From Pseudomonas argentinensis (GTDB lineage Bacteria; Pseudomonadota; Gammaproteobacteria; Pseudomonadales; Pseudomonadaceae), in the NCBI RefSeq assembly GCF_001839655.2, contig NZ_CP056087.1, forward strand, positions 3,534,001-3,598,000: a stretch of DNA of 64,000 bases, read 5' to 3'. Every line of letters begins with the position of its first letter. The first letter of the stretch is position 1. Shown in pieces: positions 35,999-45,613 of this stretch. The notes under the pieces are model-generated. The model was not told where the DNA came from, did no database searches, and saw nothing but the letters and a program-made list of their open reading frames with translations. The translations under genes were made by a program, and so were the position numbers.

Positions 35999-36032
35999 AA
36001 TCACCCCGCTCGACGGATTGAGCGGGGTGATT
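35999..36032 (-). terminator. Hairpin terminator after fliK
   Basis: AATCACCCCGCTC (35999-36011) pairs perfectly with GAGCGGGGTGATT (36020-36032) around an 8-base loop. On the minus strand it is followed by TGCTTTGC, a weak U-tract. It separates fliK from the fliL promoter about 90 bases further on. The 13-bp GC-rich stem should be very stable. Confidence 0.65.
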
Positions 36033-36085
36033 CGAAGTGTAGGGTCTGTTCCCGTTTCACGCACGGCCGCGCCGGAGCCAGCGCG

Positions 36086-36177
36086 GTAGGGCGTACTCGC
36101 GAAGCAGTGCGCCGTTGCCGTTGTGCAAGATCGAGAGGTTTGGCGGTCTGTTCGCTTCGCTCCTGAGTCCGCCCTAC
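36086..36177. repeat. REPIN-like palindromic element, copy B
   Basis: The element is about 92 bp, bounded by GTAGGGC (36086) and GCCCTAC (36171-36177). The left hairpin is GGCGTACTCGC-GAAG-CAGTGCGCCG and the right hairpin is GGCGGTCTGTTCGCTTCGC...GAGTCCGCC. It is closely similar in order and sequence to copy A at 1574-1687. It lies between the fliK stop and the fliK terminator. Confidence 0.7.
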
Positions 36178-36200
36178 GCGCTAAGCACGTGCCATTCGCA

Positions 36201-37472
36201 TCAGGCGTAATAGTCGACCATGCCGCGGCCAGCGCCCTGGGCCGGGTCGCGGATCTCGATGCTGCCGAGCACCCGCTCCTCGCTTTCGCCACCGGCCCCG
36301 CCCTCGTCCGCCATCCGGCTGCCGCGGCCGCGCCCATCACCTTCCTGGCCCTGCCAGGCGCGGCCCTGGGACTGATCGGAGACATTCACGTCGGCCAGGT
36401 TCATACCCTGCTGGGTGAACATCTCGCGCAGGCGGTGCACCTGGCCTTCCAGGGCCTCGCGTACGCTCGGGTGCGCGCTGGCGAAGCTGATCTGGGTCTG
36501 ATCCTGGTTCAGGCTGATGCGCACATCGAGGCGCCCAAGCTCAGCCGGGTCGAGCTGGATCTCCGCGGACTTGAGGTTCTGGCTGGACATCCACATCACC
36601 TTGTCCACCACTCCTTCGCTAAAGCCGGCCTGCTGCATGGCCAGTGGTTGCCCGGGCACCACCGGAACTCGCCCGACCTGGGAGGCCTGCTGACCAATGG
36701 CCTGGCTCAGGGCACTGAGCTTGCTGACGAACTGCTCTGGCGCGGTGCCGGCCGAGCTCTCCTTGAGTGCCTCGAGCGCTTCGCTGCTGAGCTCGAAAGA
36801 CGGCAATGGGGTAACCTCGCTCGGCTCACCCTCCATGGCGCCCGCCTTCATGCCCATGGCTGCCATGGCGCTGGCGAACGCCTGGCCGCTGCTGGCCGAG
36901 GCGGAAGTGGCCGCGCCACCAGGCGTGGTCGTCGACTGCGCGGCGGCCTTGTCCTGGGCGCCGACCTCGAGCGCCAATTGCACGGCAGGCTGCTGATTGA
37001 GCGCGTCGATTTCCGGGTCGAAACTCGCCTCGGTCATGCTTGCCGGCGCGGAACCGATCAGGCTGGTCGAGGCCGCGGTCGCGGCCTGCGAGTCGGGTTC
37101 GCCCTCGACCACCACAGCCTCCGGCTCTGGCTGGAACAAGCCCAGCAGCATCAGGGGGTCGACGGCCCCCTCCTCGAGCGTCGGCTCTTCAGGCAAATCC
37201 TTGCCGCTATCGGCAACCGCCGGCTCGGCGGCAGCGGCCGCTGCCGGATCGCTGGCGCCCGCCTGGGGGTCGGTCTTGCCATCGCGAGCCGACTTGGCGG
37301 CATCGTCCTGGCGCTCGGCGGCTTTCGCCTGGCGCTCCTTGGCATAAACTTGCGAGAAGCTGGAAGCTTCCTGCTTGCGCGGTTGCGCGGTGCTCTGCGT
37401 AGTGGTCGCTGGCGCGGCCTTGGGCTTGGCAGCCGCCGCTGGGGTCAGCAACAGATCAGGGGCAACGGGCAT
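36201..37472 (-). CDS. fliK: Flagellar hook-length control protein FliK
   Basis: FliK measures hook length and triggers the FlhB substrate switch. It has 423 residues. The N-terminal two thirds are Ala/Ser/Glu-rich and low-complexity. The C-terminal Flg_hook domain (about residues 280-390) contains AEIQLDPAELGRLDVRISLN and VREALEGQVHRLREMFTQQG, followed by a Gly/Arg-rich tail. A sigma-54-type site lies upstream; a REPIN-like element and a terminator follow. Confidence 0.93.
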   Translation of the reverse strand: MPVAPDLLLTPAAAAKPKAAPATTTQSTAQPRKQEASSFSQVYAKERQAKAAERQDDAAKSARDGKTDPQAGASDPAAAAAAEPAVADSGKDLPEEPTLEEGAVDPLMLLGLFQPEPEAVVVEGEPDSQAATAASTSLIGSAPASMTEASFDPEIDALNQQPAVQLALEVGAQDKAAAQSTTTPGGAATSASASSGQAFASAMAAMGMKAGAMEGEPSEVTPLPSFELSSEALEALKESSAGTAPEQFVSKLSALSQAIGQQASQVGRVPVVPGQPLAMQQAGFSEGVVDKVMWMSSQNLKSAEIQLDPAELGRLDVRISLNQDQTQISFASAHPSVREALEGQVHRLREMFTQQGMNLADVNVSDQSQGRAWQGQEGDGRGRGSRMADEGGAGGESEERVLGSIEIRDPAQGAGRGMVDYYA

Positions 37473-37512
37473 GAATGCTCTCCGCTTGAATTATGACGTA
37501 TGCCCTCTTCAA

Positions 37513-37527
37513 GCAAAGGTTGGGCCA
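37513..37527 (-). promoter_or_regulatory. Candidate sigma-54 promoter of fliK
   Basis: The minus strand reads TGGCCCAACCTTTGC with GG-N10-GC spacing. It differs from consensus by a C in the -24 box and TTTGC instead of TTGC(A). It lies 41 bases before the fliK start, between fliK and hptB. Confidence 0.6.
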
Positions 37528-37543
37528 ACATTCGTACAAGGGA

Positions 37544-37900
37544 TTAGCTGGCCGGAAAACGCTGCCGTTCGGACTTCAGCAGGATCCGCACGATGGCGAA
37601 CTCGCGCTCGATGCGCGCGACCAGGTGCGCCGACCCGGCCATTTCGCCACGGCGCGCCAACTCTTCGAGCTCCCGGCAGGATTCGGCCAGCACCTTGGCG
37701 CCCATGTTGCTGCAGCTGCCCTTGAAACTGTGCGCAGCGCGGCGCATGGCCTGGGCATCCTGATCGTGCTCGGCATTTTTCAGCAGGCGCAGGCGCTCTT
37801 CGGAGTCGGTCACGAAGGTATCCAGCAGCACCGGATACTCGTCCTCCATGATGTCCTGCAGGGTATTGAGTACATCGCGATCCAGATGATTGTCGGACAC
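37544..37900 (-). CDS. hptB: Histidine phosphotransfer protein HptB
   Basis: HptB is a small HPt-domain protein of 118 residues that receives phosphate from hybrid sensor kinases and passes it to HsbR. The phospho-His57 lies in RRAAHSFKGSCSNMGA. The GTG at 37900 is chosen because GGAG lies 6 bases before it and the product starts VSDNHLDRDVLNTLQD; the open frame to 38005 overlaps hsbR. It is last in the hsbA-hsbR-hptB series. Confidence 0.9.
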   Translation of the reverse strand: MSDNHLDRDVLNTLQDIMEDEYPVLLDTFVTDSEERLRLLKNAEHDQDAQAMRRAAHSFKGSCSNMGAKVLAESCRELEELARRGEMAGSAHLVARIEREFAIVRILLKSERQRFPAS

Positions 37901-37973
37901 CCTAGACTCCAGGCCAGCCTCGAACGACGGTTCGCCGCCGCGAGCATGTGTGTGACACGCAAAAGCAGGCGGA

Positions 37974-39671
37974 TTATGCCTGGGTGGCCCAGGAAAACTC
38001 CACACTGACCCGACGTCCGTCAGGCGACCACTCGCAACGTTCGCTCAACTCCTGGATCAGCCCCATACCGCGCCCGCTCAAACCGTCGGTAGTGCGCTGT
38101 CGCGCCCTCACCGCAGCCGCATCGAACCCCGCGCCGCTGTCCTCGACCGTCAAGGTCAGGCGTCCGCCGCTCGGGTGCTGACGCACATCGAAAGCCACGC
38201 TGACGCAGCCTTCCTGCAAGGCGTCGAGCCGCTCGGCGCGCAGCCTGTAGTATTCGGCGAAACCGGCTGCATCACGCTTGAGCGAGGAGTCCAGCTCCAG
38301 CACGCCATGTTCGAGCGCATTGGTGTACAGCTCGCACAGCACGCTGTAGAGATTGCCACCATTGCCACGCAGGCCCGGCACTTCGAGCAGCAACTGCAAC
38401 AGGTGTGGCAAGGGATAGAAGTCGCGCAAGGTGGAGCCACGAAAATCATAGCGGGCCGACCAGTTCTCCGGGCCGGCCTGGGATTCACTTGCCGGCAACG
38501 GCGGCCGGACGACCGCGCCCTCGTCGATCATGGTCACTTCGACCAGGCTGACGTCATCGCGGGCCTCGCCATGGAAAGTCTGCAGGGCCTGGCGAATATC
38601 GGCGAACAGCCGCGACGGGTCTCGGCTGCCATCGAGCACCTCGAGCAGGCGCTGTTCGCCGAACAGCTCGTCGCGCTCGTTCTGCGCTTCGAGTACACCG
38701 TCGGAGAGCAGGAAAACCCGGTCGCCCAGCTCCAGCGCGTAGGATTCGTAGTCATCGCGGAAACTTTCCGGCTCGAGCACGCCCAGCGGCAGGTGGCGCG
38801 ATACCAGGGGCACCCGCTCGCCACTGCCCTGGCGCAGCACATAACCGGCGGGCAGGCCGCCGCCCCAGAAGTCGACCGTCCGGCGGCGGAAGCTGATGCT
38901 CAACAGGGTGGCGCAGCAAAACACTCCGCGGGGCAGGATGCGGCGCAACTTGGCATTGCTCTCGTGGAGGATTTCCACCAGCGAATGCCCTTTGCCGGTC
39001 ATGCGGTAGAAGACGTCCGCCAGGGGCATGGCGCCGATCGCCGCGGGCAGGCCATGACCGGTGAAATCACCGAGCAGCACGTGCATGTCGCCACTGGGGT
39101 GAAAGGCGGCCAGCAACAGATCGCCATTGAACAGTGCGTAGGGCGACTGCAGGTAGCGCACGTTGCCGGAACCCAGGCAACCGGAGTGGGCCACCTTGTC
39201 GAAGACCGCCTTGGCGACCAGTTGCTCGTTCTGCAGGTGCTCGTTGTGCCGGGCGATCTGGTCGCGCTGAAGCAGCACCTCCTGGTGCAGGCGCCGCAAA
39301 CGGTCCATGGCGTTGATCTTGGCTTCGAGAATCACCCGGCTGTAGGGCTTGGCGAGAAAGTCATCGCCGCCCGCCTCCAGGCAGCTGACCAGCGCCTCAT
39401 CTTCGCTCAGGGAGGTCAGGAAGATGATCGGCACCATGGCTTCACCGGCCATGGCCTTGATCCGCCTGGCCGCCTCGAAGCCGTCCATCACCGGCATCAG
39501 CGCATCCATCAGCACCAGTTGCGGGCGCTGCGACTCGAACAGCGCCACCGCCTCCAGGCCATTGGCAGCAACCAATACCCGATGCCCCTGGCGGCCGACG
39601 ATGGTCGACAGCAGCATGCGGTCAGTGGCGCTGTCCTCGGCAATCAGTACGGTCAGGGAGGAGGCGTTCAT
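37974..39671 (-). CDS. hsbR: Response regulator HsbR (PP2C phosphatase/anti-sigma kinase)
   Basis: HsbR has 565 residues. A receiver domain (phospho-Asp56 in LVLMDALMPVMDG) is followed by a PP2C/SpoIIE-type phosphatase domain (LLGDFTGHGLPAAIGAMPLA; FLLSDGVLEAQNERDELFGE) and a C-terminal HATPase domain (ELYTNALEHGVLELD; SGRGMGLIQEL). In P. aeruginosa it takes phosphate from HptB and switches between dephosphorylating and phosphorylating HsbA. It lies 6 bases from hsbA. Confidence 0.93.
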   Translation of the reverse strand: MNASSLTVLIAEDSATDRMLLSTIVGRQGHRVLVAANGLEAVALFESQRPQLVLMDALMPVMDGFEAARRIKAMAGEAMVPIIFLTSLSEDEALVSCLEAGGDDFLAKPYSRVILEAKINAMDRLRRLHQEVLLQRDQIARHNEHLQNEQLVAKAVFDKVAHSGCLGSGNVRYLQSPYALFNGDLLLAAFHPSGDMHVLLGDFTGHGLPAAIGAMPLADVFYRMTGKGHSLVEILHESNAKLRRILPRGVFCCATLLSISFRRRTVDFWGGGLPAGYVLRQGSGERVPLVSRHLPLGVLEPESFRDDYESYALELGDRVFLLSDGVLEAQNERDELFGEQRLLEVLDGSRDPSRLFADIRQALQTFHGEARDDVSLVEVTMIDEGAVVRPPLPASESQAGPENWSARYDFRGSTLRDFYPLPHLLQLLLEVPGLRGNGGNLYSVLCELYTNALEHGVLELDSSLKRDAAGFAEYYRLRAERLDALQEGCVSVAFDVRQHPSGGRLTLTVEDSGAGFDAAAVRARQRTTDGLSGRGMGLIQELSERCEWSPDGRRVSVEFSWATQA

Positions 39672-39677
39672 CGCGCC

Positions 39678-39983
39678 TCAATCGATCTTGAAAAGCTGTT
39701 CGAAGTTGGAAATGGAGAGAATCTTGCGGACATCGGCGTTGCAGTTGAGCAGGCGGATCTGCGCGCGGTCGCCACCGGCATGATCACGCAGCAACAACAA
39801 CATGCCCAGCGCCGAGCTGTCCAGATAAGTCGTTCCCTTGAGATCGACCGTGTAACGCTTGGGACGGATATCGACACGCTCGTAGGCGCGGCGAAATTCC
39901 TGATGGGCGCCGAAATCGAAGCGACCCTGAATGGTGATGGTCAACTCTTGCCCGTCTTCCGAGGGCAGCGAGGTGATGGGCAT
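39678..39983 (-). CDS. hsbA: Anti-sigma factor antagonist HsbA
   Basis: HsbA is a STAS-domain protein of 101 residues. The phosphorylatable serine lies in TTYLDSSALGMLLLL (Ser56/57). In P. aeruginosa unphosphorylated HsbA binds FlgM, freeing FliA, while the phosphorylated form promotes c-di-GMP signalling and rsmY expression. The ATG at 39983 is chosen for its AAGGAG ribosome-binding site; the open frame to 40034 lacks one. First gene of hsbA-hsbR-hptB. Confidence 0.92.
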   Translation of the reverse strand: MPITSLPSEDGQELTITIQGRFDFGAHQEFRRAYERVDIRPKRYTVDLKGTTYLDSSALGMLLLLRDHAGGDRAQIRLLNCNADVRKILSISNFEQLFKID

Positions 39984-40027
39984 GAAACACTCCTTGATAT
40001 CCGGGATAACCCGTAGCCCGCTAAGGC

Positions 40028-40079
40028 GGGTCAACGTGGCCGAATCTGCTCCGTGGAGCAGCCGATAAGCTGTTGACCC
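40028..40079. repeat. Nested inverted repeat in the hsbA leader
   Basis: GGGTCAAC (40028-40035) pairs with GTTGACCC (40072-40079). Inside, CTGCTCC-GT-GGAGCAG is a near-symmetrical hairpin (about 40044-40060). The element lies in the 209-bp gap between the fliJ stop and the hsbA start. It could be the fliJ terminator region (no U-tract seen) or a structured hsbA leader. I see no gene in this gap. Confidence 0.6.
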
Positions 40080-40192
40080 GTGTGGTGACGCGGTGTCTCA
40101 CCTGTTTTTCCTGGCCCTGCCCAGCCCCCGTTCCGGCGATGCTGAATTCCGGCCTAAGAAGATTTAGCACTAGCCCGCGCAAGCGGCAACCA

Positions 40193-40645
40193 TCATTCCA
40201 GGGAATCGCGTCGCGGAATGCGTTGGGACAGTTCGTCGAGCAGTTTCTGCTCGCGCTTGTCCTCGGCCAGGCGTGCTTCGTCCAGGTAGCGCTGCACCAG
40301 CTTGCGCAGCCCTTCCAGGCGCGCGTAGCGCTGTTGCCAGACCTCGCGCACCTTGTCCAGGTTGTTGCGGTGCCAGTTGACCGCCTGCTGCTGCTGGGCG
40401 ATCGCCACGTCGAGCTGGGACAGGAAGCGCTGATAGTTCATCAGCCACTGGCCAGATACACCGCGCTGGCCCTCGCTCATCCATTGCTGCTGATAGCCCT
40501 GCAGGTAATTTTCCAGGTCCGCGAGCTTGTTCTGCGCCTGCCCCAGCAGGCCCTGGGCGCGACCGAGCTGCAAGGCCGCTTCGCGCTCGGCCTTCTCGGC
40601 CATGTCGACCACCGGCGCCAGACGCGCCGCTCGGCTGGCGGCCAC
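40193..40645 (-). CDS. fliJ: Flagellar export protein FliJ
   Basis: FliJ is a coiled-coil protein at the centre of the FliI ATPase ring. It has 150 residues, almost all helical and charged (AEKAEREAALQLGRAQGLLG; YLDEARLAEDKREQKLLDEL). It lies 3 bases after fliI and is the last gene of fliEFGHIJ. Confidence 0.93.
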   Translation of the reverse strand: MAASRAARLAPVVDMAEKAEREAALQLGRAQGLLGQAQNKLADLENYLQGYQQQWMSEGQRGVSGQWLMNYQRFLSQLDVAIAQQQQAVNWHRNNLDKVREVWQQRYARLEGLRKLVQRYLDEARLAEDKREQKLLDELSQRIPRRDSLE

Positions 40646-40648
40646 CGG

Positions 40649-42007
40649 TTAGGACGCCGCCGTGGGGTTGAGCACCGCGGCAAGCAGCTCGCGGCTGCTG
40701 TCCAGGCTCTCGCTTTCGCCCAGGGCCTGGCGCAGGTAGCGCACCATCACCGGCTGGCGGGCGATGGCCAGGTCGGTGTCGGCATCGCCCCCCGGCACGT
40801 AGGCACCGACGCTGATCAGGTCGCGGCTCTGCTGGTAACGCGACCACAGCTGCTTGAAGCGCTGGGCGTTGCGCATGTGCTCGGGACTGACCACCTGGGG
40901 CATCACCCGGCTGATCGAGGCTTCGATATCGATGGCCGGGTAATGCCCCTCCTCGGCCAGACGCCGGGACAATACGAAGTGGCCGTCGAGCACGCCGCGG
41001 GCGGCGTCGGCAATGGGATCCTGCTGGTCATCGCCTTCGGACAACACGGTGTAGAAGGCGGTGATCGAACCGCCCCCCGCCTCGGCGTTACCGGCCCGCT
41101 CGACCAGGCGCGGCAGCTTGGCGAACACCGAAGGTGGGTAGCCCTTGGTCGCCGGCGGCTCACCGATGGCCAGGGCGATTTCCCGCTGGGCCTGGGCGAA
41201 ACGGGTCAGCGAGTCCATCAGCAACAGGACGTTCTTGCCCTTGTCGCGGAAATATTCGGCGATCCGCGTGCAGTACATGGCGGCGCGCAGGCGCATCAGT
41301 GGCGCGTCATCGGCCGGTGAGGCGACCACTACCGAACGCTTGATGCCCTCCTCGCCAAGAATCTCGTCGATGAATTCCTTCACCTCGCGGCCCCGCTCAC
41401 CGATCAGCCCGACCACGATGATTTCGGCCTCGGTGAAGCGCGTCATCATGCCCAGCAGCACCGATTTACCGACGCCGGTACCGGCGAACAGACCCAGGCG
41501 CTGACCGCGGCCGACGGTGAGCAGCCCATTGATGCTGCGGATGCCGACATCCAGCGGTTCGCTGATCGGGTGACGCTTGAGGGGGTTGATGGTCGGTCCG
41601 TCCATCGGCACCCAGTCCTCGGCCTTCATGCCGCCCTTGCCGTCCAGGGCGCGGCCGGCGCCATCGAGGACCCGGCCGAGCATCGACATGCCCATGGGCA
41701 GGCGCCCGGTATCCGGCAGCGGAACCACCCGAGCGCCCGGCGCGATTCCGGCCAGGCTGCCGACCGGCATCAGGTAGATCTTGCCGGAGGAGAACCCCAT
41801 CACCTCGGCCTCGACCTGTACCGGGTGGTAGCTGTCGTCGTTGATTACCAGGCAGCGACTGCCGAGCGCGGCACGCAGGCCCTCGGCCTCCAGGGTCAGG
41901 CCGACCATGCGCAGCAGGCGACCTTCGACTATGGGCTGGGTGGGCAGTTTGACGGCCTCGCCGTAGCCGTCCAGGCGGCGGGCGAAGCTGAGGCGCTCAA
42001 GGCGCAT
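40649..42007 (-). CDS. fliI: Flagellum-specific ATPase FliI
   Basis: FliI is an F1-beta-like ATPase that energises export. It has 452 residues. The Walker A is [16 protein letters not shown], Walker B is [20 protein letters not shown], and the T3S-specific [20 protein letters not shown] is present. The ATG at 42007 gives the family start [12 protein letters not shown] and overlaps fliH by 11 bases; the open frame to 42058 is inside fliH. Confidence 0.96.
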   Translation of the reverse strand: MRLERLSFARRLDGYGEAVKLPTQPIVEGRLLRMVGLTLEAEGLRAALGSRCLVINDDSYHPVQVEAEVMGFSSGKIYLMPVGSLAGIAPGARVVPLPDTGRLPMGMSMLGRVLDGAGRALDGKGGMKAEDWVPMDGPTINPLKRHPISEPLDVGIRSINGLLTVGRGQRLGLFAGTGVGKSVLLGMMTRFTEAEIIVVGLIGERGREVKEFIDEILGEEGIKRSVVVASPADDAPLMRLRAAMYCTRIAEYFRDKGKNVLLLMDSLTRFAQAQREIALAIGEPPATKGYPPSVFAKLPRLVERAGNAEAGGGSITAFYTVLSEGDDQQDPIADAARGVLDGHFVLSRRLAEEGHYPAIDIEASISRVMPQVVSPEHMRNAQRFKQLWSRYQQSRDLISVGAYVPGGDADTDLAIARQPVMVRYLRQALGESESLDSSRELLAAVLNPTAAS

Positions 42008-42782
42008 CGCTGGCATCCAGGTCGATGACCATGTCGGCAGCGCGCGGCGTGGTGGCATGCTCGCGCTGTTGCTCGAACAGCTGCTTGAGTGCCTGGCTCA
42101 GCCGGGTTTCGACACTGGCATCGATGCGGCTGTGCTCGCTTTCCACCCGGCAACCGCCCGGCAGCAGCGAATCGTCTTCGAGAATCCGCCAGTTTTCCTC
42201 GTGGCGGTCGCGCAGCGTCTTGACCAGTTCGAAGTCCTGGGGGTTGAGGTGAATGCGGATGTTTTCCGCGCCCATCGGCAACAACTTGAGCGCTTCGCGC
42301 AGCACCTGGCGGATCTGGCTGGAGTCGCGGCTCAGCTCACGCTGGATGACTTCCCGGGCGACCTGGCCGACCAGGGTCACCAGGGCCACCTCCAGTTGCT
42401 GATCCTGCTCGGCGATCGGTTCGAACAGATGACGCATGACCTGCTCGAGCGCCTGGACCCGCCCGGCCAGGGCAGCGTCCGCCTCCTGCTTGGCCTTGAG
42501 CTGGCCGGCCCGGAAGCCATCCTTCTCACCGGTAGCGAAACCCTCGTTGTAGGCGTCCTGGCGGATCGCCTCGAGCTCGTCGAGCGTCAAGGGTTTGACA
42601 TCCTCGAGGGCCACCTCCTCGCTTTCCTGCACCACCGGCGTCGGCTCGGCAGCCACCGGCTCCGGCGCGGGCACCTCGGCCTGCGACTCGTCATGCTCGT
42701 CGAAACTGGGCAGCGACCAACGGTCGACACTGCCCAGATCCTTGGCGCGAATCAGCTCGCTGACCGGTTCCTTGGCTACCAT
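41997..42782 (-). CDS. fliH: Flagellar assembly protein FliH
   Basis: FliH is a regulator of FliI that docks it to FliN. It has 261 residues: an acidic N-terminal half (Glu/Pro-rich), the helical [20 protein letters not shown] segment, and a C-terminal domain with [20 protein letters not shown]. It lies 3 bases after fliG. Confidence 0.93.
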   Translation of the reverse strand: MVAKEPVSELIRAKDLGSVDRWSLPSFDEHDESQAEVPAPEPVAAEPTPVVQESEEVALEDVKPLTLDELEAIRQDAYNEGFATGEKDGFRAGQLKAKQEADAALAGRVQALEQVMRHLFEPIAEQDQQLEVALVTLVGQVAREVIQRELSRDSSQIRQVLREALKLLPMGAENIRIHLNPQDFELVKTLRDRHEENWRILEDDSLLPGGCRVESEHSRIDASVETRLSQALKQLFEQQREHATTPRAADMVIDLDASDAP

Positions 42783-42785
42783 GGG

Positions 42786-43808
42786 TTACACCATCTCCTC
42801 GCCGCCCTTGCCGCCAAGCACGATCTCGCCGGCCTCGGCCATGCGCCGGGCAATGGTGAGGATTTCCTTCTGCGCCGTTTCCACGTCGCTGACCCGCACC
42901 GGCCCCTTGGCCTCCAGGTCGTCACGCAGCAGCTCGGCCGCCCGTTTGGACATGTTCTTGAAGACCTTTTCCTTGATCGCCTCGTCGGCGCCCTTGAGGG
43001 CCAGCACCAGCACGTCGGACGAGACCTCGCGCAGCAGCGCCTGGATACCGCGGTCGTCGACGTCGGCCAGGTTGTCGAAGACGAACATCAGGTCCTCGAT
43101 CTGCGACGACAGGTCCTCGTCGATCTCGCGGATCGAATCCATCAGTGGCCCTTCGACCGAACTGTCGAGGTAGTTCATGATGTCCGCGGCGCGCTTCACC
43201 CCACCCATGGTAGCGCGGGTGGTATTGGAACTGCCGGAGAACTGCTTCTCGAGAATCAGGTTGAGCTCCTTGAGCGCCGCCGGCTGCACGGTATTCAGCG
43301 ACGAGACGCGCAGGACGATGTCCAGGCGCACCTTGTGGTCGAAGTGGCCCAGCACTTCGCCGGCCTGATCGGGGTCCAGGTAGGCGACCACGATGGCCTG
43401 GATCTGCGGGTGCTCGTAGCGAATCACATCGGCGACCGCGCGCGGCTCCATCCACTTCAGGCTGTCCAGGCCGCTGGTGCTGCCGCCGAGCAGGATGCGG
43501 TCGATCAGGTTGCCGGCCTTGTCCTCGCCCAGCGCCTGGGTGAGCATCTTGCGGATATAGCCGTCGGCGCCCACGCCGAGGCTGGTCTGGTCGCCGACGG
43601 TCTCGACGAACTCGCCCATCACCTGCTCGACCTGCTCGCGATGGATGTTGCGCATGGCGGCCATGGCCACGCCCACGCGCTGGACCTCCTTGGGCCCCAG
43701 GTGGCGCAGCACCTGAGCGGCATCGGTTTCACCGAGCGAGAGCAGCAGAATCGCGGCCTTCTCGACCTTGCTCATCTTGGCGGTGGTGCGGTTCTCATTC
43801 ATCGGCAT
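42786..43808 (-). CDS. fliG: Flagellar motor switch protein FliG
   Basis: FliG is the torque-generating C-ring protein. It has 340 residues. The EHPQ motif is in RYEHPQIQAIVVAYLDPDQA, and the C-terminal torque helix contains RGIQALLREVSSDVLVLALK. Two ATGs are possible (43808 and 43802); both overlap the end of fliF (13-14 or 8 bases). No other feature separates them. Confidence 0.95.
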   Translation of the reverse strand: MPMNENRTTAKMSKVEKAAILLLSLGETDAAQVLRHLGPKEVQRVGVAMAAMRNIHREQVEQVMGEFVETVGDQTSLGVGADGYIRKMLTQALGEDKAGNLIDRILLGGSTSGLDSLKWMEPRAVADVIRYEHPQIQAIVVAYLDPDQAGEVLGHFDHKVRLDIVLRVSSLNTVQPAALKELNLILEKQFSGSSNTTRATMGGVKRAADIMNYLDSSVEGPLMDSIREIDEDLSSQIEDLMFVFDNLADVDDRGIQALLREVSSDVLVLALKGADEAIKEKVFKNMSKRAAELLRDDLEAKGPVRVSDVETAQKEILTIARRMAEAGEIVLGGKGGEEMV

Positions 43809-45597
43809 TGATCCAGTCTTTGACTACCTGGGCGACCCGGCCCGGATCTTCGGCGACCAGACTCTTGATCGCGTTCAGTTGTGCATCATACCCCTCGCTC
43901 GGGCTTGGCAACATAATGCTTTGCGGTCCGCCGAGGCTTACCCGATCGGAGGCCAGGCCGTCCATGCCGCCCATTTCGCCGAGGTCGACGTCGCCCTCGC
44001 GGCCACCGCCTGCCAAGGCCAGTTCCTTGTTCTTGCCGCCACCGGTGATGTTGTTCAACACCGGGCGCAGCACGAACCACACCAGCAGGAAGATCAGCAG
44101 CGCCGGGAACAGCGACTTGAGGCCGCCCATGGCCATCAGGAACAGCTCGCTCTGGTACCACGGCACTTCGATCACTTCCGCGGTTTCACTGCTGAACGGC
44201 GTATTGATCACGCTGACGCTGTCGCCGCGGCTGGCATCGAAGCCGACCGAATCCTGCACCAGGCGGGTAAAGCGCGCCAGGTCGTCGCTGGTCCACGGCA
44301 CCCGGGTGGCTTCGCCGGTGGCCGGGTCGACGCGCATCTGGTCATCGACCACCACGGCGACGGAAAGCCGGCGCAGGCGACCCTGCTGCTGCTTGGTGTA
44401 GCTGACCGAACGATCGAGTTCGAAGTTGCGGGTCGACTGGTCGCGCTTGTCGGCCGGGTACGGCGCCAGCATCGGCTGGCCGGTGGCCGGGTCCATGATC
44501 TGCTGGCCATTGGCATCGACCAGCGGCTGGCCGGGAGCGACCGGCCCACCAGGCGCGGCGGCACCACCGGCCTGCTGGGGCGCGGCAGCCGGGCCAGGCG
44601 GCTGATTGCTCAGTGCGCCCGGCACGCCCTGGGGGCCGCTGCCGCTGCTGCGTTGCTCATTGACCTGCTGCTCGCTGCGCAGCGCCGGCTGATCCGGGTT
44701 GAAGGTTTCCGACGTCGACTCGACGGCGCTGAAGTCCACGTCGGCGGATACTTCGGCCTTGTAGCGACCCACGCCGAGCACGGGCTGCAGGATGTTGTGC
44801 ACGCGCTGGGTGAACAGGCTTTCCATGCGACGGCTGTAGTCGAACTGCTTGCCGGCCATGCTCAGCTCGGACATTTCCTGCTGATCGGACAACAGGTTGC
44901 CCTTCTGGTCGACCACGGTGACCTGGCCCTTGTCCATCTCCGGCACGCTGCTGGCCACCAGGTTGACGATGGCCATCACCTGGCTCGGCTCCAGGCTGCG
45001 CCCGGCGTACAGCTCGACCAGCACCGAGGCGCTGGGCTTGCGCTCGTCACGCACGAACACCGAACTCTTCGGGATCGCCAGGTGAACGCGGGCGGCCTTG
45101 ACGTTGTTGAGGCTCGACACGGTACGCGCCAGTTCGCCTTCCAGGCCGCGACGGTAGCGGGTCGCCTCCATGAACTGGCTGGTGCCCAGGCCCTGCTCCT
45201 TGTCGAGGATCTCGAAACCGATGCTGGTATCGGTCGGCGCCACGCCGGCGGACGCCAGGCGAATACGCGCCTGGGCCAGGTCCGAGGACTTGACCAGCAG
45301 GGCGCCGGAGTTCGGCTCGACGGTGTAATCGATATTGGCGGCGGTCAGGGTTTCCATCACGCTACGCGCATCCATGCCCTCGAGGCTGCCGTACAACGGC
45401 CTGTACTCGGGCTGCTGGGACCACAGCACCACGGCAAAGCCGATCGCCACGCTGGCGGCCAGGCCAACCAGCAGGCCGGCCTGACGCAGCAGCGGCATGT
45501 CCGAGAGGTTTTCCAGGAAGGTCAGCCCGAACAGCGGCTTCTTCGGCGCGTTGTCGGCGGCGGTGGCAGGTACGTTTGCGGCGAGAGCGTCGGCCAT
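43795..45597 (-). CDS. fliF: Flagellar MS-ring protein FliF
   Basis: FliF forms the MS ring in the inner membrane. It has 600 residues with two membrane helices (LLVGLAASVAIGFAVVLW; ALLIFLLVWFVLRPVLNN). Between them is a large periplasmic part (VKSSDLAQARIRLASAGVAP; AARVHLAIPKSSVFVRDERK). The middle has an unusual Pro/Gly/Ala/Gln-rich insert near residues 320-375. It follows fliE by 16 bases and overlaps fliG. Confidence 0.95.
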   Translation of the reverse strand: MADALAANVPATAADNAPKKPLFGLTFLENLSDMPLLRQAGLLVGLAASVAIGFAVVLWSQQPEYRPLYGSLEGMDARSVMETLTAANIDYTVEPNSGALLVKSSDLAQARIRLASAGVAPTDTSIGFEILDKEQGLGTSQFMEATRYRRGLEGELARTVSSLNNVKAARVHLAIPKSSVFVRDERKPSASVLVELYAGRSLEPSQVMAIVNLVASSVPEMDKGQVTVVDQKGNLLSDQQEMSELSMAGKQFDYSRRMESLFTQRVHNILQPVLGVGRYKAEVSADVDFSAVESTSETFNPDQPALRSEQQVNEQRSSGSGPQGVPGALSNQPPGPAAAPQQAGGAAAPGGPVAPGQPLVDANGQQIMDPATGQPMLAPYPADKRDQSTRNFELDRSVSYTKQQQGRLRRLSVAVVVDDQMRVDPATGEATRVPWTSDDLARFTRLVQDSVGFDASRGDSVSVINTPFSSETAEVIEVPWYQSELFLMAMGGLKSLFPALLIFLLVWFVLRPVLNNITGGGKNKELALAGGGREGDVDLGEMGGMDGLASDRVSLGGPQSIMLPSPSEGYDAQLNAIKSLVAEDPGRVAQVVKDWINADE

Positions 45598-45613
45598 GAT
45601 CGAAATCTACCCC

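Noticed and set aside
40061-40068. GCCGATAA, a match to the sigma-28 -10 element
   Set aside because: It points to the plus strand, where no gene follows, and lacks a TAAA-type -35 at the right distance.
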